A stretch of 11,623 nucleotides of DNA from JAZTZP01 sp045637525. GTDB lineage: Bacteria > Bacillota > Clostridia > UBA1381. The notes beneath the pieces are model-generated. The model ran no database searches, was not told the origin of the DNA, and worked only from the letters and a program-made list of their open reading frames with translations. The DNA lies in the NCBI GenBank assembly GCA_045637525.1, contig JAZTZP010000012.1, positions 1-11,623 of the forward strand, in the 5' to 3' direction. This document shows, one piece after another, positions 1 to 5,352 of the stretch. The translations under genes and the position numbers were made by a program. Each line of letters begins with the position of its first letter. Position 1 is the first letter of the stretch.

Positions 1-180
1 ACCGCTTGCGGTGGAGGGATTGTTCCTTAAATATGTTAATTTTCTTAGAAAACAATCCCTCAGTCGCTTTCAGCGACAGCTCCCTGGAGGTGAATTGACT
101 TTCGTCAAGAGAAGCCACCCTGGGGTGTTACACAAGGGAGCCTATTTGCAAATCGTACCGAAATCCTACCGCAAACACGC
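1..180. repeat. Intergenic repeat element of small hairpins (left end outside window)
   Basis: This stretch is made of short inverted repeats and no convincing gene. Visible stems are ACCGC-TT-GCGGT (1-12), GAGGGATTGTT (14-24) pairing with AACAATCCCTC (51-61), GTCGCT-TTC-AGCGAC (63-77), GCTCCCT (79-85) pairing with AGGGAGC (135-141), TTGAC-TTTC-GTCAA (95-108) and CACCC-TG-GGGTG (116-127). The nested layout, with variable small stems inside longer arms, resembles the abundant non-coding intergenic repeats of gut Clostridia. That likeness is from memory and was not searched. The element lies just beyond the rplA terminator. A 60-codon open frame runs through it but has no ribosome site and is dictated by the repeats. 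Confidence 0.65.
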
Positions 181-216
181 AGAGAAACTATAATTTATTT
201 CAAAAAACCATCAACC

Positions 217-264
217 AAAAAAACAAAGGCACTTCCAAGGAAAAAATTCCTCAAAAGCACCTTT
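217..264 (-). terminator. Rho-independent terminator after rplA, possibly bidirectional
   Basis: Arms at 225-240 and 249-264 pair over 16 positions, several as G-U wobbles, around an 8-nt AT loop. On the minus strand the 3' arm is followed by seven T (plus-strand A run 217-223), ending the rplK-rplA transcript 18 nt after the rplA stop. On the plus strand the hairpin is followed by further T residues (265-268), so it could also stop transcription from the left. Confidence 0.88.
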
Positions 265-281
265 TTTTAATTACATTAGCA

Positions 282-971
282 TTAGAACTTTGCGTTATTA
301 ATCTTTATACCAGGTCCCATTGTTGATGCAATAGCCACACTTCTAAGGTATTGACCCTTAGCAGCTGACGGCTTAGCCTTAATAATTGCTTCAATCAATG
401 TCTTAAAGTTTTCAGCAAGCTTATCCTTACCGAAAGAAACTTTACCGATCGGGCAGTGAATAATATTTGTCTTATCAAGACGATATTCAATCTTACCTGC
501 TTTGATTTCGTTTACAGCCTTTGTAACATCCATTGTAACTGTACCTGCCTTCGGTGACGGCATCAAGCCCTTAGGACCTAAAACCTTACCAAGACGACCA
601 ACAACACCCATCATATCAGGAGTTGCAACAACAACGTCAAAATCAAACCAGTTTTCACTTTGAATTTTTGTAACGAGTTCTGCCTCACCAACATAATCAG
701 CACCTGCAGCAGTAGCCTCATCAGCCTTTGCACCCTTTGCAAATACCAATACACGAGCTGTCTTACCAGTACCGTGTGGTAATACTATTGCTCCTCTAAC
801 CTGTTGGTCAGCGTGTCTTGAGTCAACGCCCAATTTGATATGAGCCTCAACTGTTTCATCAAACTTAGCGGTAGCTGTTTTAGTAACAAGCTCCATTGCT
901 TCATCGACATCATAAGCTTTTGTACGATCAACAAGCTTTGCACTGTCTTTATACTTCTTTCCTCTAAACAT
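282..971 (-). CDS. rplA: 50S ribosomal protein L1
   Basis: This is the large-subunit protein that forms the L1 stalk at the E site and releases deacylated tRNA; in many bacteria it also represses its own mRNA. The product is 229 residues, the normal bacterial length. The conserved LGPKGLMPSPKAGT loop is at about residues 131-144, and the N-terminus (MFRGKKYKDSAKLVD) is typical. The start at 971 was chosen because AAAGGAGG lies 7-8 nt upstream. An in-frame ATG at 1004 would put this ribosome site inside the gene and lies in the loop of a regulatory hairpin. It is the last gene of the operon, 72 nt after rplK, and is followed by a terminator. No rplJ-rplL follows within the window. Confidence 0.97.
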   Translation of the reverse strand: MFRGKKYKDSAKLVDRTKAYDVDEAMELVTKTATAKFDETVEAHIKLGVDSRHADQQVRGAIVLPHGTGKTARVLVFAKGAKADEATAAGADYVGEAELVTKIQSENWFDFDVVVATPDMMGVVGRLGKVLGPKGLMPSPKAGTVTMDVTKAVNEIKAGKIEYRLDKTNIIHCPIGKVSFGKDKLAENFKTLIEAIIKAKPSAAKGQYLRSVAIASTMGPGIKINNAKF

Positions 972-986
972 TTCGTATCCTCCTTT

Positions 987-1018
987 GTGGTCATACGAGG
1001 GCATCTTCCCTCTCCCAC
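987..1018 (-). promoter_or_regulatory. Second L1-binding-like hairpin, just before the rplA ribosome site
   Basis: Read on the minus strand: GTGG, GA, GAGGG, loop AAGATG, CCCTC, GTATGA, CCAC. This is a 4-bp outer stem, an asymmetric internal loop (GA opposite GTATGA) and a 5-bp inner stem. It has the same plan as the hairpin before rplK and resembles the L1 site of 23S rRNA (GGUGGGAGG ... AAAUACCACC). The closing CCAC is followed at once by AAAGGAGG of rplA, so bound L1 would cover that ribosome site. The shape is seen in the sequence; L1 binding is inferred. Confidence 0.62.
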
Positions 1019-1043
1019 TTAATTTTTAAACAGGGTAATTGTA

Positions 1044-1469
1044 TTATTCTTCAACCAAAACGCCCATGCTTCTTGCTGTTCCGGCAATCATGCTCATAGC
1101 AGCTTCTAAGCTTGCAGCATTAAGGTCAGGCATCTTCTGCTCAGCAATAGCCTGCAAATCAGCCTTCTTAAGAGTAGCAACCTTTGTCTTGTTAGGAACA
1201 CCGGAACCGCTCTGAATGTTACATGCCTTCTTTATAAGAACTGCAGCCGGCGGTGTCTTTGTTACGAATGTGAATGAACGGTCTGCATAAACCGTAATTA
1301 CTACAGGAATTATAAGACCTGCATCCTTTGCTGTTTTTTCGTTAAATTCCTTTGTAAACTGCATAATGTTTACTCCGTGCTGACCGAGAGCCGGACCAAC
1401 CGGAGGAGCCGGTGTTGCTTTACCGGCAGGAATTTGTAATTTTATATAACCTGCAACTTTTTGAGCCAT
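1044..1469 (-). CDS. rplK: 50S ribosomal protein L11
   Basis: L11 binds the GTPase-associated centre of 23S rRNA and is needed for factor action and for stringent-response sensing. The product is 141 residues, exactly the usual length. It has the N-terminal PPVGPALGQHG segment (about residues 22-32) and the C-terminal RNA-binding domain with the SGSGVPNKTKVATL stretch. The chosen start is the ATG at 1469 (MAQKVAGYIKLQ), 11 nt after AAGGAGG. An in-frame GTG at 1481 overlaps that ribosome site and is rejected. The gene lies 150 nt downstream of nusG, a gap filled by hairpins including a likely L1 operator, and 72 nt upstream of rplA. Confidence 0.97.
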   Translation of the reverse strand: MAQKVAGYIKLQIPAGKATPAPPVGPALGQHGVNIMQFTKEFNEKTAKDAGLIIPVVITVYADRSFTFVTKTPPAAVLIKKACNIQSGSGVPNKTKVATLKKADLQAIAEQKMPDLNAASLEAAMSMIAGTARSMGVLVEE

Positions 1470-1516
1470 TTTAAATGGCACCTCCTTTTTTTACTTTGCG
1501 GCCACGCCGCATTATT

Positions 1517-1548
1517 GTGGTAATTGCGGACCTTTTGGTCCTCCCACC
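1517..1548 (-). promoter_or_regulatory. L1 leader: L1-binding mRNA hairpin upstream of rplK
   Basis: On the minus strand the segment reads GGTGG, GA, GGACC, loop AAAA, GGTCC, GCAATTA, CCAC. The GTGG/CCAC outer stem, the GA versus purine/U-rich internal loop and the inner stem copy the L1-binding helix of 23S rRNA (GGUGGGAGG ... AAAUACCACC). Autogenous repression of the L11-L1 mRNA by L1 is well established in bacteria. The site lies about 50 nt upstream of the rplK start, in the 150-nt nusG-rplK spacer. Confidence 0.78.
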
Positions 1549-1560
1549 GATACCCGGAGG

Positions 1561-1605
1561 GATTATGCGAAACGCATATCTATATAAACGCACATAACGT
1601 TTATA
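1561..1605 (-). other. Two perfect hairpins in the nusG-rplK spacer
   Basis: TATGCG-AAA-CGCATA (1564-1578) and an ATATAAACG/CGTTTATAT pair around a 7-nt loop (about 1581-1605) lie upstream of the L1 leader motif. Neither is followed by a T run on the minus strand, so they are not classic terminators. A third stem, TGCGGC-CAC-GCCGCA (1497-1511), lies between the L1 motif and the rplK ribosome site. They may be processing sites or parts of a larger leader fold. Confidence 0.5.
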
Positions 1606-1631
1606 TCAAATTAAAATTCAAACAGCCGTTT

Positions 1632-2156
1632 TTATTCGGCAAGCTCTATCTGACTTGGATCAATATCAAGCATAGTATCTCTTCCGAACATAGATATCTT
1701 TACGGAAACTGTTCGTGTTTCGTTTGAAACAGCTTGTACAATACCCGAGAAGCCTTCCATAGGACCGGACTTTACATTTACAGCATCGCCTACGTTGAAT
1801 CTCAATTCTGCCGGACGTGTCTTTTCAACGCCCATCTTTTCAACCTCAGCCTGAGTAAGCGGAACCGGCTTAGAACCCGGGCCTACAAATCCGGTAACTC
1901 CGCGAGTATTTCTTACAACATACCAGCTTTCATCATTCATTACCATTTTAATCATTACATATCCCGGGAAAATCTTGTGCTTAACAACCTTTTCGGTCTG
2001 ACCTTTCTTTTCCACAACATCTTCTGTCGGAACAACCACGTCGCAGATTAAATCCTGCATTCCGTGGTTTTCAACGGTCTTTTCTATGTTAGCCTTAACC
2101 TTATTTTCATAACCGGAATACGTATGAGCAACATACCATTTTGCATCCTCTGCCAT
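1632..2156 (-). CDS. nusG: Transcription termination/antitermination factor NusG
   Basis: NusG binds RNA polymerase across the main channel, changes pausing and links transcription to ribosomes or Rho. The 174-residue product has the N-terminal NGN domain (WYVAHTYSGYE near residue 7, FPGYVMIKM near 63, GVTGFVG near 86). A C-terminal KOW domain spans about residues 122-150 (VGDAVNVKSGPMEGFSGIV). AAAGGAGA lies 5 nt before the ATG. The start is 19 nt after the secE stop, in the standard secE-nusG arrangement. The length is normal and nothing is missing. Confidence 0.97.
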   Translation of the reverse strand: MAEDAKWYVAHTYSGYENKVKANIEKTVENHGMQDLICDVVVPTEDVVEKKGQTEKVVKHKIFPGYVMIKMVMNDESWYVVRNTRGVTGFVGPGSKPVPLTQAEVEKMGVEKTRPAELRFNVGDAVNVKSGPMEGFSGIVQAVSNETRTVSVKISMFGRDTMLDIDPSQIELAE

Positions 2157-2175
2157 AGCGTTCTCCTTTCACAGC

Positions 2176-2406
2176 TTAGAAAAGCTCTGTAAATTTCGAT
2201 ACCAAACCGGAAAATGCCATATCAAGTAAGAATAAGATAATGGAAACGACTATGATAAATACCAATATCACGCCTGTATTATGAATAAGCTGTTTCTTTG
2301 AAGGCCATGTAGCCTTTTTAAGCTCGGACTTTGTTTCTACAAAAAAGCTCTTACATCTTTTTATAAAACCGACCTTGTTTTTCTTTGTAACGTTTGTTTC
2401 AGCCAT
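2176..2406 (-). CDS. secE: Preprotein translocase subunit SecE
   Basis: SecE is the small essential clamp of the SecYEG protein-conducting channel in the cytoplasmic membrane. The 76-residue product has the short Gram-positive form: a charged N-terminus, the conserved ELKKATWPSKK amphipathic segment (28-38) and one membrane helix (about 44-65). GAAGGAAG precedes the ATG by about 7 nt. It lies between rpmG (24-nt gap) and nusG (19-nt gap), as in most Firmicutes. Confidence 0.95.
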   Translation of the reverse strand: MAETNVTKKNKVGFIKRCKSFFVETKSELKKATWPSKKQLIHNTGVILVFIIVVSIILFLLDMAFSGLVSKFTELF

Positions 2407-2430
2407 TTTAACACTTCCTTCTCTTTTATT

Positions 2431-2580
2431 TTACTTTGTCTCCTTATGAAGAGTATGCTTCTTACAGAACCTGCAATACTTGTTCATTTCAAGTCTGTCA
2501 GGATCATTCTTTTTATTCTTCATAGTGTTGTAGTTTCTCTGTTTGCACTCAGAGCAAGCTAATGTAATTTTTACTCTCAT
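2431..2580 (-). CDS. rpmG: 50S ribosomal protein L33
   Basis: L33 is a small large-subunit ribosomal protein. The mature frame starting MRVKITLACSECK is 49 residues, the typical size. It keeps both CxxC pairs (CSEC and CRFC), so it is the zinc-binding form rather than the zinc-independent paralogue that some Firmicutes switch to under zinc limitation. The ATG at 2580 was chosen over a 17-codon upstream extension because AAAGGAAG lies just before it and the family starts here. It is the first gene of the rpmG-secE-nusG-rplK-rplA operon. Confidence 0.95.
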   Translation of the reverse strand: MRVKITLACSECKQRNYNTMKNKKNDPDRLEMNKYCRFCKKHTLHKETK

Positions 2581-2681
2581 TTTTCTTTCTTCCTTTCCGC
2601 GCCAAAGGCACAAAGTATAGATACGGTACAAAAATATCCGTTCTTTTAAGCTCTTTTTTCACTCAGAACAAATTGACACAC

Positions 2682-2705
2682 AAAAAAAGAGCCCTAAAGC
2701 TCTTT
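2682..2705 (-). terminator. Rho-independent terminator of kduI-kduD, overlapped by the rpmG promoter
   Basis: On the minus strand the sequence is a perfect AAAGAGC/GCTCTTT stem with a 6-nt loop (TTTAGG), continuing into a T run (plus-strand A run 2682-2688). It lies 81 nt after the kduD stop. Its 5' arm (2699-2705) lies between the -10 box and the predicted start point of the rpmG promoter. Confidence 0.85.
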
Positions 2706-2706
2706 C

Positions 2707-2735
2707 ATTGTACCACACTTTTTTATAATTGTCAA
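2707..2735 (-). promoter_or_regulatory. Sigma-A promoter for the rpmG-rplA operon
   Basis: On the minus strand TTGACA (2730-2735) and TACAAT (2707-2712) are separated by exactly 17 bp. The predicted start is near 2699-2701, giving an rpmG leader of about 120 nt. The leader begins within the terminator hairpin, so promoter-derived RNA lacks most or all of the hairpin's 5' arm. Confidence 0.85.
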
Positions 2736-2785
2736 GTGTTTTTCGGTAATTTTTTTAATTTTTTTGAATTTTTTTGTAAATTCCC

Positions 2786-3574
2786 TTATTTAGGCTGCTT
2801 TCCGATGTAAGCAAGTATTCCGCCGTCAACGTATAAAACGTGTCCGTTTACGAAGTTTGATGCGTCTGATGCTAAGAACACAGCCGGACCTACTAAGTCT
2901 TCAGGAGTTCCCCAGCGTGCTGCCGGAGTCTTTGCAATAATAAACTGATCAAACGGATGCTTTGAACCGTCAGGCTGAACCTCTCTTAAAGGTGCAGTCT
3001 GCGGTGTTGCAATATAACCCGGGCCTATACCGTTACATTGAATGTTGCACTCACCGTACTCAGAACATATATTTCTTGTAAGCATCTTAAGACCACCCTT
3101 TGCCGCAGCATATGCAGATACAGTCTCACGACCGAGCTCACTCATCATTGAACAGATGTTAATAATCTTTCCGTGACCTTTCTTGATCATAGAAGGAATA
3201 ACAGCCTTAGACATAATAAACGGAGCGTTTAAGTCTACATCAATTACCTGTCTGAATTCTTCAGCAGTCATTTCATGCATTGGTATTCTCTTGATTATTC
3301 CTGCATTGTTTACAAGAATATCAACCACTCCTACTTCCTTTTCTATATCAGCAACCATTTCAGCTACTGCTTTCTCGTCTGTTACGTCGCAAACATAGCC
3401 CTTTGCGTCTATTCCGTCAGCCTTATATGCCTCAAGCCCTTTATCAACAAGCTCCTGCTTAATATCATTAAATACGATTTTCGCGCCTGCGTCTGCAAGG
3501 CCCTTTGCTATTGCATAGCCTATTCCGTACGATGCTCCCGTAACCAGTGCAACTTTACCGTTTAAACTAAACAT
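2786..3574 (-). CDS. kduD: 2-dehydro-3-deoxy-D-gluconate 5-dehydrogenase / gluconate 5-dehydrogenase (short-chain dehydrogenase)
   Basis: This is a classical SDR oxidoreductase of 262 residues. Visible motifs are the nucleotide-binding TGASYGIG (12-19), an acidic residue at the end of the second strand (D37, suggesting NAD preference), NNAG (89-92), and the catalytic triad S142, Y155, K159 (YAAAK). As KduD it would interconvert 3-deoxy-D-glycero-2,5-hexodiulosonate and 2-keto-3-deoxygluconate in the cytoplasm, the step after KduI. The KduD assignment rests on the adjacent kduI; from sequence alone, gluconate 5-dehydrogenase is an alternative because the two share the fold and are often confused. 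The kduI stop codon TAA is part of the ribosome site TAAGGAGAGAGG, with a 12-nt gap, so translation is probably coupled. Confidence 0.88.
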   Translation of the reverse strand: MFSLNGKVALVTGASYGIGYAIAKGLADAGAKIVFNDIKQELVDKGLEAYKADGIDAKGYVCDVTDEKAVAEMVADIEKEVGVVDILVNNAGIIKRIPMHEMTAEEFRQVIDVDLNAPFIMSKAVIPSMIKKGHGKIINICSMMSELGRETVSAYAAAKGGLKMLTRNICSEYGECNIQCNGIGPGYIATPQTAPLREVQPDGSKHPFDQFIIAKTPAARWGTPEDLVGPAVFLASDASNFVNGHVLYVDGGILAYIGKQPK

Positions 3575-3586
3575 TTTCCTCTCTCC

Positions 3587-5227
3587 TTATCTTAAATCTT
3601 TTGTTTCTATAAAGTCCATATCAGTAAATTCCTGATTTTCTCCGCACATTGCCCAGATAAATGAATATGCCTTTGTACCTACACCGCTGTGGATTGACCA
3701 GCTCGGGCTTATAACAGCCTCTTCGTTATGCATTACGATATGTCTTGTCTCATTCGGCTCACCCATCATGTGGAATACAGCGTCGTTTTCGCCCATATCA
3801 AGATACAGATAAACTTCCATACGCCTGTCATGAGTATGAGACGGCATTGTGTTCCAGTTTGAACCCGGCTCAAGCTGTGTGAGTCCCATTGCAAGCTGAC
3901 AGCTCTTTATTACTTCCGGATGGATGTACTGATTTATAACTCTCTTGTTACAATCTTCAACGCTTCCGCAAGGCACTTTCTTTGCCTTTGTTATATCAAT
4001 CTTAACTATCGGATACGACTTATGCGCCGGGCATGAGCTTACATAGAACTTCGGCGGATTTTCAATATCCACGCACTTGAAAGATATTTCCTTATTTCCC
4101 ATTCCGACATAAATACCGTCACGCGGATTCATTTCATAATCAGTTCCGTCGATTGTGATTATTCCCTTACCGCCGATATTAATACAGCCCATCTCTCTTC
4201 TCTCTAAGAAGTAATCCGAAGCAAGCTCCTTGCCGCCTTCAAGAGACAACACCTGATGAACAGGCATAATTCCTGCTGTAATTATTCTGTCAATATGGCT
4301 GTATGCCATTCTGATATTATCCTTTGTAAACAGCTTACTGATATGAAATTCCTCTCTTAATCTGTCTGTTGTGTAATGTTTTACATCCTTGGGATTAGAC
4401 GCACTTCTGATTTCCATTTTACTTAAATCCTCCTTAATATAATTTCCGTATACCTCTATCTGAGACAACGCCGCCCATGAGAACGGGAACGCCGCCTGCT
4501 TAAAGTTTGTTAAATGTATTGTTCTTGTTTTCTTCTTTTCAGGTAAAACAAGCTCCTGTCCTTCCGCAGTTTCAACAAATTGTGCCGTAGCCGTTGATTT
4601 ATCGGAAAACTCAACGTCTATACTCTTCCAATATGTATCATGCGGAAAGTCCGCTCTTAAAAAGAACACTATTTTTTCAATTTCCACATCTGTACCGAAG
4701 TCTAAATAATACTCAAGATCTTCTCTTGCTCCGCCTGCCCATGAGTGATAAGGATATGCACCGTGCGACTCATTTTCACAAACACCGTCTATCGCATTTC
4801 TTTCATAGAAGCAAACATCCTCACGTGTTACAAGATTTGCATACGCATGTGGGAAGTATCTCTTCTGACCTCTCTTATCATGAGAATTAAGCGCAATATT
4901 TCTTGTTCCGTATTTGACATCATCCGAAGGCTCATATGCCTTGATTTCATGAGCAGTTCCCGAAAAAGCATTATCGGAATATCCGGCTCTCAGCTTTCCG
5001 GACGGAACTTCAAACTCAATGTAATTTCCCGGCGCATACACTATACTTTCGGCAATTTCACAGTCAAGCTTTACTGCAATATATTCAGTGTCCGCTTTAA
5101 CTATTATCTTATCGCCGTCATTATATTCGCCGTTATACACTGTGTCTACACTCTCACCCTTTTGTGAAAAAAGCTCCTCACCGCTCGCATTAATAATTTT
5201 GACCTCTAAAATCGAAATCACCTCCAA
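3587..5227 (-). CDS. kduI: 5-dehydro-4-deoxy-D-glucuronate isomerase with an N-terminal discoidin-like fusion
   Basis: The C-terminal 276 residues (from M271 of the 546-codon frame) are a complete KduI, which isomerises 5-keto-4-deoxyuronate in pectin and glycosaminoglycan uronate catabolism. The metal ligands H464, H466, E471 and H513 keep the spacing of H196, H198, E203 and H245 in the E. coli enzyme. The first 270 residues are extra, contain no methionine, and from about 105 to 263 look like an F5/8 type C (galactose-binding-like) domain. The frame opens with TTG at 5227, but that codon overlaps the ribosome site. GGAGG at 5221-5225 lies 8 nt before an ATT at 5212, the best-placed start (541 residues). 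A strong internal AAGGAGG precedes ATG 4417, so KduI may also be made alone. No signal peptide is seen; the protein is cytoplasmic. Confidence 0.88.
   Translation of the reverse strand: MEVISILEVKIINASGEELFSQKGESVDTVYNGEYNDGDKIIVKADTEYIAVKLDCEIAESIVYAPGNYIEFEVPSGKLRAGYSDNAFSGTAHEIKAYEPSDDVKYGTRNIALNSHDKRGQKRYFPHAYANLVTREDVCFYERNAIDGVCENESHGAYPYHSWAGGAREDLEYYLDFGTDVEIEKIVFFLRADFPHDTYWKSIDVEFSDKSTATAQFVETAEGQELVLPEKKKTRTIHLTNFKQAAFPFSWAALSQIEVYGNYIKEDLSKMEIRSASNPKDVKHYTTDRLREEFHISKLFTKDNIRMAYSHIDRIITAGIMPVHQVLSLEGGKELASDYFLERREMGCINIGGKGIITIDGTDYEMNPRDGIYVGMGNKEISFKCVDIENPPKFYVSSCPAHKSYPIVKIDITKAKKVPCGSVEDCNKRVINQYIHPEVIKSCQLAMGLTQLEPGSNWNTMPSHTHDRRMEVYLYLDMGENDAVFHMMGEPNETRHIVMHNEEAVISPSWSIHSGVGTKAYSFIWAMCGENQEFTDMDFIETKDLR
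4415..4435 (-). promoter_or_regulatory. Internal ribosome binding site and ATG for stand-alone KduI
   Basis: On the minus strand AAGGAGG (4429-4435) is followed after 11 nt by ATG (4415-4417), exactly where the conserved KduI sequence begins (MEIRSASNPK). The preceding reading frame runs through it without a stop, encoding YIKEDLSK. The match to a consensus site at a domain boundary suggests either dual translation or a relic of two separate genes. Confidence 0.7.
4418..5212 (-). other. Methionine-free N-terminal region: discoidin / F5/8C-like domain fused to KduI
   Basis: This is about 265 codons in frame with KduI. Residues about 1-100 look like a small beta-rich module (LEVKIINASGEELFSQKG...). 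Residues about 105-263 carry discoidin-type features: an N-terminal RNIALNSHD, an AIDG segment followed by W163, LDFG, the strand IEKIVFFLR, VEFSD and a final IEVYGN. Such folds usually bind sugars and are usually secreted; here there is no signal peptide. The assignment is by eye. The codon pattern and lack of stops over 800 bp support real translation. Confidence 0.55.
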
Positions 5228-5252
5228 GATTTATTTTTAAAGAAAATATCTT

Positions 5253-5281
5253 ATTATAATTATATCATGTGAAACCTGCAA
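5253..5281 (-). promoter_or_regulatory. Promoter of kduI-kduD
   Basis: On the minus strand TTGCAG (5276-5281), a 17-bp spacer and TATAAT (5253-5258) lie about 25 bp upstream of the kduI ribosome site. A second TATAAT (5259-5264) is immediately next to the first but is badly spaced. The weak -35 box next to direct repeats suggests activator dependence. Confidence 0.78.
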
Positions 5282-5286
5282 TTTCT

Positions 5287-5320
5287 TTGCAATTTTCACT
5301 TTTTATATTGCAATTTTCAC
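5287..5320 (-). promoter_or_regulatory. Tandem operator: two 13-bp direct repeats upstream of the kdu promoter
   Basis: Plus-strand TTGCAATTTTCAC occurs at 5287-5299 and 5308-5320, identical copies 21 bp apart (two helical turns). They lie directly upstream of the -35 box. A partial third copy (TGCAATTT, 5277-5284) overlaps the -35. Direct, same-face repeats at this position are typical of AraC-family activators; the protein is not in the window. Confidence 0.65.
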
Positions 5321-5352
5321 CTTTTAATATCTTTTTAATACAACCGTCTCAC

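Noticed and set aside
11..193. 60-codon plus-strand open frame
   Set aside because: It lies within a hairpin repeat, has no ribosome site and no protein-like conservation pattern; its sequence follows the repeat.
972..1004. rplA start at ATG 1004
   Set aside because: It lies in the L1-like hairpin loop and upstream of the strong ribosome site; family length fits 971.
2407..2430. tRNA gene between rpmG and secE (seen in some Firmicutes)
   Set aside because: The gap is only 24 nt. No tRNA-like cloverleaf was seen by eye anywhere in the window.
5228..5352. Terminator after the stalk-repeat gene
   Set aside because: No stem followed by a T run was found on the minus strand here; read-through into kduI is possible, but termination cannot be claimed.
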